Source of the DNA: Helcococcus ovis
GTDB taxonomy: Bacteria > Bacillota > Clostridia > Tissierellales > Peptoniphilaceae
Assembly: GCF_004524775.2 (NCBI RefSeq)
Contig: NZ_CP119081.1
Span: 434,001 to 498,000 of the forward strand
Direction: 5' to 3'
Length of the DNA: 64,000 bases
Translations under genes and position numbers: made by a program
Part shown: one piece after another, positions 1 through 7,443 of the stretch
Layout of the letters: the number at the start of each line of letters is the position of its first letter
How positions within the stretch are numbered: position 1 is the first letter of the stretch
The notes under the pieces: generated by a model
What the model was told of the DNA's origin: nothing
Database searches by the model: none
The model's input: the letters and a program-made list of their open reading frames with translations, nothing else

Positions 1-1
1 A

Positions 2-805
2 AATATTTTGGGAGGAATAGCAATTAAAAGTATTACCCCGGAAACTAGATTTGGAAATCCAACACCTAGAGTTGCAGAAACTCCATCAGGAATGCTTAAT
101 TCAATTGGATTACAAAATCCTGGCTTGAATAAGGTTATAGAAAATCAGCTTGTATTTTTAGAACAATTTGATACTAGGATTTTAGCTAATGTGGCAGGGG
201 CAACAGAAGAAGATTATATAGAAGTTATTGAGGCATTAAATGATTTAGACGTTGTAGATGCATTTGAATTAAATATTTCATGTCCAAATGTTAATCATGG
301 TGGTATTGGATTAGGAACAAATCCGGAATTGGCATTTAATATTACAAAATTAGCAAAAAAACATTCAAGAAAGCCTTTATATGTAAAATTATCACCTAAT
401 GTTACAAACATTGTGGAAATAGCTCAGGCGGTTGAAAAAGCGGGAGCAGATGCAATAGTAATGATTAATACTTTAATTGGAATGAAAATAGATATTAAGT
501 CAAGGAAAACTCTTATAGCTAGAAAAATTGGCGGATTAAGCGGACCGGCAATTAGACCTATAGCTATAGCGATGGTATATAAGGTATATGAAGCGGTAAA
601 TATCCCGATAATTGGAGTTGGAGGGATTGAGACTTGTGATGATGTAATAGAATTTTTAATGGCTGGAGCGTCAGCTGTTCAAATAGGTATGCAAAATTTT
701 ATAAATCCTTATGTTTGCAAAGAAATCATAGAAGAATTGCCAAGTAAATTAAAAGAGTATGGTTTTAATTCAGTTAAAGAAGTTATAGGAGTAGCACATG
801 AATAA
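2..805 (+). CDS. pyrD: Dihydroorotate dehydrogenase, class 1B catalytic subunit (5' end outside window)
   Basis: Oxidises dihydroorotate to orotate in UMP synthesis, in the cytoplasm. The frame is open from base 2, so the first 40 or so residues lie upstream. The TTG at 8 is internal, since homologues carry conserved residues before [20 protein letters not shown]. The lid-loop motif [11 protein letters not shown] has the Cys base used by class 1 enzymes, and the C-terminal GVGGI and [10 protein letters not shown] segments bind the FMN phosphate. Class 1B enzymes pair with PyrK, presumably encoded upstream. The stop overlaps the pyrF start by 8 bases, so the genes are translationally coupled. 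Subclass 1B is inferred from the Cys and the Firmicute context. Confidence 0.93.
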   Translation, partial: NILGGIAIKSITPETRFGNPTPRVAETPSGMLNSIGLQNPGLNKVIENQLVFLEQFDTRILANVAGATEEDYIEVIEALNDLDVVDAFELNISCPNVNHGGIGLGTNPELAFNITKLAKKHSRKPLYVKLSPNVTNIVEIAQAVEKAGADAIVMINTLIGMKIDIKSRKTLIARKIGGLSGPAIRPIAIAMVYKVYEAVNIPIIGVGGIETCDDVIEFLMAGASAVQIGMQNFINPYVCKEIIEELPSKLKEYGFNSVKEVIGVAHE

Positions 806-1496
806 ATGTATTTTAGCATTAGATTTTGAAAATGCAATCGATGCGGTAAGTTTTTTGGATAATTTTGATGAACCTATATATGTAAAAGTAGGAATGGAGC
901 TATTTTATGGATCTGGTTTGCAATTAATAAATGAAATAAAAAATAGAGGGCATAATATTTTTGTAGATTTAAAATTACATGATATACCTAATACTGTTAA
1001 AGGTGCAATGAGAAATTTAGCTAAATTAGGTGTTGATATGGTAAATGTACATTGTGCAGGTGGGATAAGCATGATGAAAGCAGCTATTGAAGGACTGGAA
1101 GAGGGAAAATTAAATAAGAAAAGACCGTTATGTATTGGAGTTACACAATTAACATCCATATCACAAGAAATTATGAATGAAGAACTTTTAATTAAGGGAA
1201 ATATTACTGATACAGTACTACACTATGCAATAAATGCAAAAAAAGCGGGATTAGATGGGGTTGTATGTTCGGTTTATGAATCAAAAATTATTCATGAGGT
1301 ATGTGGTAATGATTTTCTAACAATTACACCGGGTATAAGACTTAAAGGTGATTGTAAGGATGATCAAAAAAGAGTTGCAACACCTGAATTAGCAAAAGAA
1401 GAGGGCGGTGATTTTATAGTTGTTGGTAGAAGTATAACAAGAAGTAAAAATCCAAATAAAACATATATTAAAATTGAAAATATTATGAGAGGTTGA
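798..1496 (+). CDS. pyrF: Orotidine 5'-phosphate decarboxylase
   Basis: Decarboxylates OMP to UMP, the last step of de novo pyrimidine synthesis. The catalytic DxKxxD array is visible in [10 protein letters not shown] (Asp57, Lys59, Asp62) and the phosphate-binding VVGRSIT lies near residue 210. At 232 residues it has normal length for the bacterial family. It overlaps pyrD by 8 bases and is followed one base later by pyrE, so the three form one transcription unit. The related decarboxylase UlaD shares the fold, but the pyr context fixes this gene as pyrF. Confidence 0.96.
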   Translation: MNKCILALDFENAIDAVSFLDNFDEPIYVKVGMELFYGSGLQLINEIKNRGHNIFVDLKLHDIPNTVKGAMRNLAKLGVDMVNVHCAGGISMMKAAIEGLEEGKLNKKRPLCIGVTQLTSISQEIMNEELLIKGNITDTVLHYAINAKKAGLDGVVCSVYESKIIHEVCGNDFLTITPGIRLKGDCKDDQKRVATPELAKEEGGDFIVVGRSITRSKNPNKTYIKIENIMRG

Positions 1497-1497
1497 T

Positions 1498-2172
1498 ATG
1501 CAAGAATATAAGAAGGAATTTATTGATTTTATGCTTGAAAGTAATGTTTTAAGGTTTGGAGATTTCACACTTAAAAGTGGAAGAAAATCACCATTTTTTA
1601 TGAATGCGGGATTATATAAATCTGGAAGTCAATTAAAAAAAATTGGAGAATTTTATGCAAAAGCCATTAAAGAAAATTTCGGTTTAGAATTTGATGCTAT
1701 TTTTGGACCGGCATACAAAGGAATTCCATTATCAGTTACGACATCTGTTGCACTTTATGATTTATATGGTAAAGAAGTGGTTTATTCTTCAAATCGAAAA
1801 GAAATAAAAGATCATGGAGATACAGGAATATTTTTAGGCGATAAACTTAATAGTAAAATGAAAGTTTTAATTATTGAGGACGTAACAACCTCTGGAAAAT
1901 CAATTGAAGAAACATATCCAATAATAACACAAAATAAAAATATAGAAGTAATCGGTTTAATTGTATCATTAAATAGAATGGAGTATGGAAATTCAAAAGA
2001 TAAAACAGCATTAGAGGAAATTTCTGAAAAGTATAGAATAAAAACTTGTTCAATTGTATCAATGGATGAAGTTATAAAATATTTAAGAGAAAATACTGAA
2101 TTAATAAATAAACAAATAGAAAACTCTTTAGATGATTACTATAATAAATATGGAGTAAAATTTGAAAAATGA
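1498..2172 (+). CDS. pyrE: Orotate phosphoribosyltransferase
   Basis: Joins orotate to PRPP to give OMP. The PRPP-binding signature IIEDVTTSGKS lies at about residues 125-135, and the flexible catalytic loop SSNRKEIKDHGD at 97-108. Length of 224 residues is typical. The ATG follows the pyrF stop by one base, with AGAGG just upstream serving as ribosome binding site. It is the last pyr gene here. No clear terminator separates it from mntA, although a candidate metal-regulator operator does. Confidence 0.96.
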   Translation: MQEYKKEFIDFMLESNVLRFGDFTLKSGRKSPFFMNAGLYKSGSQLKKIGEFYAKAIKENFGLEFDAIFGPAYKGIPLSVTTSVALYDLYGKEVVYSSNRKEIKDHGDTGIFLGDKLNSKMKVLIIEDVTTSGKSIEETYPIITQNKNIEVIGLIVSLNRMEYGNSKDKTALEEISEKYRIKTCSIVSMDEVIKYLRENTELINKQIENSLDDYYNKYGVKFEK

Positions 2173-2177
2173 AAAAT

Positions 2178-2193
2178 ATTTGGTTTACCTAAA
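2178..2193. promoter_or_regulatory. Candidate DtxR-family operator before mntA
   Basis: ATTTGGTTTACCTAAA is an imperfect palindrome (5 of 7 arm positions pair) resembling TTTAGGT-type boxes of DtxR/TroR-family repressors. It lies about 70 bases before the mntA ATG. The half-site ACCTAAAAA recurs before the ZinT-like gene at 56786-56794. The DtxR-family gene at 5930 is the obvious candidate ligand. Inference from sequence only. Confidence 0.4.
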
Positions 2194-2261
2194 AAAATGC
2201 TTTACAATAAATAAATAAAGTGTTAATATATCCATATAGAAAGAAAATAAAGGAGATTTTT

Positions 2262-3221
2262 ATGAAAAAAGGTAAACATATATTACTCTCAATTATGCTT
2301 TTATTAAGTATAGTTGTAGTTGGTTGTCAAGCACAAAAAACAAAAGAAACTAAAATGGAAAAAGAAAAAAATGTTAAGACATCTGAAAAGAAAACTGTAA
2401 CTGTTACAACTTCATTTTTACAAGATATGGTTGATGTTTTAATTGGAAACAAAGTTAATACAGAACTTGTGATTCCAGCTGGCGAAGATCCACATTTATA
2501 TGTAGCTAAACCGGAAGATTTAGGAAAAATACAAAAAGCTGATTTACTTTTATATCATGGACTTCATTTTGAAGGTAAAATGGTAGAAGTATTAGAAAAA
2601 AAAGGTGTAGCTGTAAGTAAGGATTTTGATAAATCAAAAATCAATCAAATGGAAGAAGATGGAAAGATGCAAATTGACCCACACTTTTGGTTTGATTTAG
2701 GATTATACAAAGATGCATTTACAGTTGCAAAAGATTCTTTAGTAAAATTATTACCTGAAGAAAAAGAAAATTTGGAAAAAAATTATAAAGCTTATGTTGC
2801 TAAATTAGCAGAATTAGATAAAGAAAATAAAGAAAAATTAGGACAAATTCCAAAAAATAGTAGATACTTAATTACTCCACATGATGCATTTCAATATTTC
2901 TCGAAAGCATATAAAATTGAAGTAATGGCACCTCAAGGTGTAAGTACAGATTCTGAAGTTGCAAATAAGGAAATAGAAGGAACCGCAAAATTTATTGCAG
3001 AACACAAGATAAAAGCGATATTTGCTGAAAGTACAACAAATCCTGAAAGAATGAAAAAATTACAAGATGTTGTAAAATCAAAAGGTTTTGATGTTAAAGT
3101 TGTAAGTGGAGATGGTAACGAATTATTCTCCGATTCATTGGCACCAAAAGGTGAAAAAGGTGATAATTTCTTAGATATGTATAGACACAATATTGAATTA
3201 ATTGTTAATAACTTAAAATAA
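2262..3221 (+). CDS. mntA: Manganese/metal ABC transporter substrate-binding lipoprotein (MntA/TroA type)
   Basis: Extracytoplasmic metal receptor anchored by lipid. The ATG at 2262 is chosen because AAGGAG sits just before it and it opens a lipoprotein signal (IMLLLSIVVVGC, lipobox Cys22); an upstream in-frame GTG at 2220 lacks this. Metal ligands of the cluster A-I fold are visible: His78 (EDPHLY), His141 (DPHFWF), His207 (TPHDAF) and Glu256 (AESTTNP). The segment MAPQGVSTDSEVANKEI closely matches B. subtilis MntA. ATPase, two permeases and a DtxR-family regulator follow, which favours manganese over zinc. The 286-base gap to the ATPase gene holds hairpins that could lower downstream expression. 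Confidence 0.9.
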   Translation: MKKGKHILLSIMLLLSIVVVGCQAQKTKETKMEKEKNVKTSEKKTVTVTTSFLQDMVDVLIGNKVNTELVIPAGEDPHLYVAKPEDLGKIQKADLLLYHGLHFEGKMVEVLEKKGVAVSKDFDKSKINQMEEDGKMQIDPHFWFDLGLYKDAFTVAKDSLVKLLPEEKENLEKNYKAYVAKLAELDKENKEKLGQIPKNSRYLITPHDAFQYFSKAYKIEVMAPQGVSTDSEVANKEIEGTAKFIAEHKIKAIFAESTTNPERMKKLQDVVKSKGFDVKVVSGDGNELFSDSLAPKGEKGDNFLDMYRHNIELIVNNLK

Positions 3222-3245
3222 ACGTATATAATAAACATATATATT

Positions 3246-3282
3246 GCTAAAAAGATTAGATTTGCTATCTTTTAGCTTTCTC
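3246..3282 (+). terminator. Hairpin after mntA, weak terminator or attenuator
   Basis: GCTAAAAAGAT pairs with ATCTTTTAGC with one bulged A, followed by a short, C-interrupted T run. It lies 25 bases after the mntA stop, so it may trim or attenuate the operon rather than end it. Confidence 0.45.
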
Positions 3283-3297
3283 CCTATTAAAATTAGA

Positions 3298-3418
3298 TAA
3301 AAATAATCCCTACAAAACACTATGATATGCTATTTATAAATTAGATAGGTAAAAAGTACTTATTAAGAAAGTTATAGTTTTATTGGTGTTGTTGGGATTA
3401 TTTTTATTTATAGCATAT
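3298..3418. repeat. Interleaved inverted repeats between mntA and mntB
   Basis: A perfect 13-base inverted repeat (3298-3310 with 3394-3406, core AATAATCCC/GGGATTATT) is interleaved with a perfect 9-base one (ATATGCTAT at 3325-3333 with ATAGCATAT at 3410-3418). The order X-Y-X'-Y' would form a pseudoknot in RNA, or could mark a decayed mobile element. The rest of the gap 3222-3507 has no gene, only two TATAAT hexamers at 3454 and 3463 that could start transcription of mntB. Confidence 0.5.
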
Positions 3419-3507
3419 TTAAATAATATAAAGAATTAAGAAGTTAAGAATGTTATAATAGTTATAATATAATATAAAGATGGTAAATAATTTAAAATGA
3501 GGATAAA

Positions 3508-4218
3508 ATGACAGATATTATTATTAAAGTTGAAAATTTAACTACATCATATTTAGATAAAGTTGCGATAAAAGATATAAATTTAAATATACCTAAAGGA
3601 GTTAGATGTGCTATTGTTGGTCCAAATGGAGCGGGCAAATCAACATTGTTAAAATCAATCTTGGGTTTAGTTAAATATGATAATGGAAATGTTGAAGTTT
3701 TTGAAAAAACAATAAAGGAAGTAAGTAAAAATATAGCGTATGTACCACAAAAAGGATCGGTAAATTGGGATTTCCCAATATCTGTTTTTGATGTTGTTTT
3801 AATGGGAAGATATGCATATATTCCTGTTGGAAGAAGACCATCAAAAAAAGATAAAGAAATAGCAATGAAATCTCTAAAAATAATGAATATGACAGAATTT
3901 AAAAATAGACAGATTTCCGAACTTTCTGGAGGACAAAAACAAAGAGTTTTTTTAGCTCGTGCATTATGTCAACAAGTGGATTTATATATGTTGGATGAGC
4001 CATTTACCGGAATAGATATAACAACAGAGAAGCTAATTGCTGATAAGTTTTTTGAATTACAAAAATTAGGAAAGACAGTTATTGCTGTTCATCACAATTT
4101 GAATACTGTTAAGGATTATTTTGATTATATAGTAGTTTTAAATGAGAAGGTTGTATATAGTGGAAGTATTGATAATCCGGAATTAGATAAAAAATTAGAG
4201 ATTGCATTTAGGGGTTGA
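3508..4218 (+). CDS. mntB: Manganese ABC transporter ATP-binding protein
   Basis: ATPase that drives import by the adjacent permeases on the cytoplasmic face. Walker A GPNGAGKST at 38-46, Q-loop region PQKGSVNWDFP near 80-90, signature LSGGQKQR at 139-146, Walker B MLDEP at 161-165 and the switch His in AVHHN near 195. Length of 236 residues and the family-typical NWDFP after the Q-loop match the Mn/Zn/Fe importer class. The ATG has GAGG upstream. The stop lies one base before the mntC start. Confidence 0.93.
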   Translation: MTDIIIKVENLTTSYLDKVAIKDINLNIPKGVRCAIVGPNGAGKSTLLKSILGLVKYDNGNVEVFEKTIKEVSKNIAYVPQKGSVNWDFPISVFDVVLMGRYAYIPVGRRPSKKDKEIAMKSLKIMNMTEFKNRQISELSGGQKQRVFLARALCQQVDLYMLDEPFTGIDITTEKLIADKFFELQKLGKTVIAVHHNLNTVKDYFDYIVVLNEKVVYSGSIDNPELDKKLEIAFRG

Positions 4219-4219
4219 T

Positions 4220-5074
4220 ATGGAAATATTAAAAACATATTCTTTTCAGATTGTAGCTATTGGAACTATAATTTTAGCTATTGTTTCTAGCTTTGTTGGA
4301 AGTATAAATGTTTATAAGGGACAAAGTTTAATAGGTGATGCTATGGGGCATTCAACATTTTCAGGTATTGTGCTTTCTTTCATATTGTTTTCCAGTAGAA
4401 ATCCGGTTATTTTATTAGGTGGAGCAATGCTATCAAGTGCAATTTCTTATTATTTAATCCAATTTGGAAGAAAACATTCAAAAATAGGTTTAGATGCTAA
4501 TATGGCTATATTTTTGTCAGGATTTTTTGGCTTAGGAATGGTTTTAAAATCATATATCCAAGGAAATAAGGCGTTTTCAGGGGTTTCACAAGCTGGATTA
4601 GAAAACTATATTTTTGGACAAGCAGCATATTTATTAGAAGAAGATGTTAAGTTGATTTTAATTGCATCTATGATTTGTATTTTTATAATATTATTCTTTT
4701 TAAAAGAATTTAAGGTTTATTTATTTGATAAAGAATATGCTAAATTAATTAGAATAAATACGGGATTATTAGATTATTTAATATTATTTATGACTATATT
4801 AGTTATTGGAGTGGGAATTAAAGCTGTTGGAGCTGTTTTAATTAGTTCATTTTTAATTATTCCTACCGTAAGTGCCAGTCAATGGACAAATAGATTTTCA
4901 ATATTGCTTTTGATTAGTTCGGTTTTTGGAGCAATTTCGGCATTTGTAGGAAGTTATGTCTCAACAGTATTTGCTGGCTTTTCAACGGGTCCGTCCATTA
5001 TATTAATTTCAGGAATTTTATTTGTTATTTCATTTATTTTTGGTCGAAATGGCATAAGAAGAAAGGTGGGGTAA
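4220..5074 (+). CDS. mntC: Manganese ABC transporter permease 1
   Basis: Membrane-spanning importer subunit of the ABC-3 family, 284 residues with about eight hydrophobic helices. The ATG at 4220 is preferred over a TTG at 4202 because AGGGG lies before it and it leaves a one-base gap from mntB. Family features are GQSLIGDAMGHSTFSGIV near 40 and the AVGAVLISSFLIIPTVSA segment near 210. A second, diverged permease follows one base later. Two paralogous permeases is the arrangement of B. subtilis mntABCD, implying a heterodimeric channel. Confidence 0.92.
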   Translation: MEILKTYSFQIVAIGTIILAIVSSFVGSINVYKGQSLIGDAMGHSTFSGIVLSFILFSSRNPVILLGGAMLSSAISYYLIQFGRKHSKIGLDANMAIFLSGFFGLGMVLKSYIQGNKAFSGVSQAGLENYIFGQAAYLLEEDVKLILIASMICIFIILFFLKEFKVYLFDKEYAKLIRINTGLLDYLILFMTILVIGVGIKAVGAVLISSFLIIPTVSASQWTNRFSILLLISSVFGAISAFVGSYVSTVFAGFSTGPSIILISGILFVISFIFGRNGIRRKVG

Positions 5075-5075
5075 A

Positions 5076-5912
5076 ATGACAGATGCATTATTGGTTTTAA
5101 TTTTTACTGCCATTTCATGTAGTTTGCTTGGCGTTTTTATGGTTTTAAGAAAATTGTCCATGGTAACAGATGCTATAAGCCATACTGTTTTGTTAGGGAT
5201 AGTTTTAGTATTCTTTTTTGTTAACGACTTAAGATCTCCGCTTTTAATATTTGGAGCAACAGTTATAGGTGTGTTAACGGTTATATTAATTGAATCTTTG
5301 GGTAATTTAAATACAATAAAATATGAAGATAGTATAGGTGTTATTTATCCGGTTTTATTTTCAATTGCAGTAATTTTAATTAGTAAGTATTTCAGAGGAG
5401 TGCATTTAGATACAGATATTGTATTAGTTGGAGAAGTAATATTTTCAAGTTTAGAACATGTAGAAATTTTAGGTTTCAATATTTCTAAAAGTGTATTGCA
5501 ATCAGGGATTACGTCTATAGTTGTATTAACATATATTGTTTTGTTATTTAAAGAATTAAAGGCTACTACATTTGATAGAGATTATGCAAAATTAATAGGA
5601 ATTAATACTTTATTTATATTTTATTCTTTAATGACAATGAGTTCATTTGTATCGGTTATATCTTTTGAAGCTGTAGGAGGAATGCTGGTAATATCATTTT
5701 TTATAGCACCTGCAGCAACGGCTTTGATAATAACTAAAGACTTGAAATATACATTATTGTATACAGCAATTATTGCGACTATAAATTGTATAATAGGATA
5801 TATTTTTTCGCTATATTTAAATGCATCCATGTCAGGAATGTGTTCATTTGTAAATATGCTTACATATATTGTCTTTTTATTATATAATAAATATAGGAAT
5901 AAAAATAATTAG
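5076..5912 (+). CDS. mntD: Manganese ABC transporter permease 2
   Basis: Second ABC-3 family permease of the pair, 278 residues and almost entirely hydrophobic. Family motifs are KLSMVTDAISHTVLLGIV near 26-43 and FEAVGGMLVISFFIAPAA near 200. AAGGTGGGG precedes the ATG. The gene starts one base after mntC and ends 17 bases before the regulator gene, so transporter and regulator appear cotranscribed. Confidence 0.92.
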   Translation: MTDALLVLIFTAISCSLLGVFMVLRKLSMVTDAISHTVLLGIVLVFFFVNDLRSPLLIFGATVIGVLTVILIESLGNLNTIKYEDSIGVIYPVLFSIAVILISKYFRGVHLDTDIVLVGEVIFSSLEHVEILGFNISKSVLQSGITSIVVLTYIVLLFKELKATTFDRDYAKLIGINTLFIFYSLMTMSSFVSVISFEAVGGMLVISFFIAPAATALIITKDLKYTLLYTAIIATINCIIGYIFSLYLNASMSGMCSFVNMLTYIVFLLYNKYRNKNN

Positions 5913-5929
5913 AATTAGAGAGGGTTCAA

Positions 5930-6571
5930 ATGGAAGTAAATGCACAAAGAGAAGACTATTTAACAACTATTTTCAAATTAAATAGAACAGGTGGAGGTGC
6001 AACTAACAAGTCTATAAGTGAATGGCTTGATATTAGCCCTGCTTCTGTAACTGAAATGATAAAAAAATTGAAGACAGATGGTTTATTAAAAGATTCTAAA
6101 AAAATAGAACTTTCTGAAGTAGGTGAAAAACTTGCTAAAGATATTCTTTCAAAACATAGACTATGGGAAACATTTTTACAAAACGTTTTAGATTATGATT
6201 GGAAAGATGTTCATGAACATGCTAAAAAATTTCAATCTGTTACTAATGATGAATTGTTTAATAGATTAAATAAATATTTAGGATTTCCTGATTATTGTCC
6301 ACATGGATCAATAATCTATGTAAATAGTGAAGAATCTAATCACGACTTGATTCGTCTTTCAAATGCAACTCCTAATACAGAGTATAGAATTCGTAGAATA
6401 AGAGATAATAGAGATTTATTAAACTACGTTGAAAAAATAGGATTCGATATAGGAGATAAAATATTTGTAGAAGGATTTGATCCTTTTGATGATACGGTCA
6501 TTGTAAATGTTAATGGGAAAAATTTAAGAATTTCTCCTAAAGCTAGTGTAGATATCTATTTAAAAAAATAA
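5930..6571 (+). CDS. DtxR-family metal-dependent transcriptional regulator (MntR/TroR type)
   Basis: Predicted to sense Mn2+ or Fe2+ and repress metal uptake genes. The N-terminal winged helix (QREDYLTTIFKL to SPASVTEMIKKLKTDGLL) is followed by a dimerisation domain with HRLWETFLQNVL and a His-rich HEHAKKFQ region. A C-terminal SH3-like/FeoA-like domain begins near 140. At 213 residues it matches three-domain DtxR/SirR/TroR proteins rather than two-domain B. subtilis MntR. It is the last gene of the mnt cluster, and its stop overlaps the next annotated frame. Likely targets are the ACCTAAA-containing sites at 2178 and 56778. Confidence 0.88.
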   Translation: MEVNAQREDYLTTIFKLNRTGGGATNKSISEWLDISPASVTEMIKKLKTDGLLKDSKKIELSEVGEKLAKDILSKHRLWETFLQNVLDYDWKDVHEHAKKFQSVTNDELFNRLNKYLGFPDYCPHGSIIYVNSEESNHDLIRLSNATPNTEYRIRRIRDNRDLLNYVEKIGFDIGDKIFVEGFDPFDDTVIVNVNGKNLRISPKASVDIYLKK

Positions 6572-6585
6572 TGCAGGAGAATAAG

Positions 6586-7218
6586 TTGAAAAAATTAACT
6601 TTAATTGGTGATAGTATAACAGAATATAACTATAGAGCTGCAAAAAATTGGGCAATGTGGTTAGAAGAAAATACTGATTATGAAATACAAAATTTAGGAA
6701 TTAGTGGAACGGGGTTTTATGTTACAAGTCCATATATCAATAGAATTTCAAAAATAGATAAAGATGTTGATATTATAGGGATGGCAATTTCATTTAATGA
6801 TTTAAATCATGAAATAACTTTACCATCAGGCACTGCTGATGATGAGGGTAAGGATACATTATGTGGTTGGGCGATAAAATTTTTTGATGAATTAATTTAT
6901 AATTTTCCTAATACCCCTATAATTGTATATTCTCAAGGCCCATGGCAAAAATATAGACTTGGAGTAAAGGAAAGTGATCAATATTTAAGAAGTATATCTA
7001 AAATATGCGAAGACAGAGGATTACCATTTTACACTGATTTATATTTTAAAGGGTCGGTATTAAGACCTTGGATTGAAGAAAATAGAAAAAAATATTTTAC
7101 ATCAGACAACTATGAATTAGGAGATTATGGGGTAGTTGACAATATCCATCCTAATTCATTAGGACATAAAGTTATTTATAAGTATTTAAAACATTTATTT
7201 GAAATAAATACAATATAA
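6586..7218 (+). CDS. SGNH/GDSL-type hydrolase or esterase
   Basis: Cytoplasmic SGNH-fold hydrolase, substrate unknown. Block I LIGDSIT carries the Ser nucleophile, block II is LGISGTGF, block III FNDLNH, and block V DNIHPNSLGHKV supplies the Asp and His. I chose the TTG at 6586 because AGGAGA ends five bases before it. The in-frame ATG at 6571, which overlaps the regulator stop, has no ribosome binding site. About 210 residues with no signal peptide. It ends the mnt transcription unit and precedes a terminator. A role in lipid or polysaccharide deacylation is possible but unsupported. Confidence 0.8.
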   Translation: MKKLTLIGDSITEYNYRAAKNWAMWLEENTDYEIQNLGISGTGFYVTSPYINRISKIDKDVDIIGMAISFNDLNHEITLPSGTADDEGKDTLCGWAIKFFDELIYNFPNTPIIVYSQGPWQKYRLGVKESDQYLRSISKICEDRGLPFYTDLYFKGSVLRPWIEENRKKYFTSDNYELGDYGVVDNIHPNSLGHKVIYKYLKHLFEINTI

Positions 7219-7265
7219 TTTTTCTAAATGTATTATAAAAATATGAAAAATTTTCATTTATTAAG

Positions 7266-7305
7266 AAAAGTTAATCTTTATAGAAAAAAAGATTGACTTT
7301 TTTAT
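7266..7305 (+). terminator. Rho-independent terminator before rpoB
   Basis: AAAAGTTAATCTTT pairs with AAAGATTGACTTTT (14 pairs, one G-U), followed by a T-rich tail. It separates the SGNH gene from rpoB. Confidence 0.8.
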
Positions 7306-7321
7306 TTTTAAATGATACATT
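7293..7321 (+). promoter_or_regulatory. Candidate rpoB promoter overlapping the terminator
   Basis: TTGACT at 7293-7298 and TACATT at 7316-7321 are 17 bases apart. The -35 box lies in the terminator's right arm. It would give a leader of about 115 bases before rpoB. The -10 is only 4 of 6, so this is tentative. Confidence 0.4.
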
Positions 7322-7443
7322 TATTAAATACTAATATAAAAAATGATAATGGGTTATTAGGCTAATTTTTCATTTTTAAAAGGTATTTGATAGTTGTAAA
7401 ACGGCCAAAATCCGCAAAATATACTTAATGAGAGGTGGCATAT

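Noticed and set aside
798-1496. Possibility that this OMP decarboxylase-fold gene supplies the missing UlaD activity
   Set aside because: It is embedded in pyrD-pyrF-pyrE with overlaps and shows the OMP decarboxylase DxKxxD array, so pyrF explains it fully.
3222-3507. A yybP-ykoY manganese riboswitch in the mnt operon
   Set aside because: No paired conserved loop motifs of that riboswitch were seen. The repeats present have a different arrangement.
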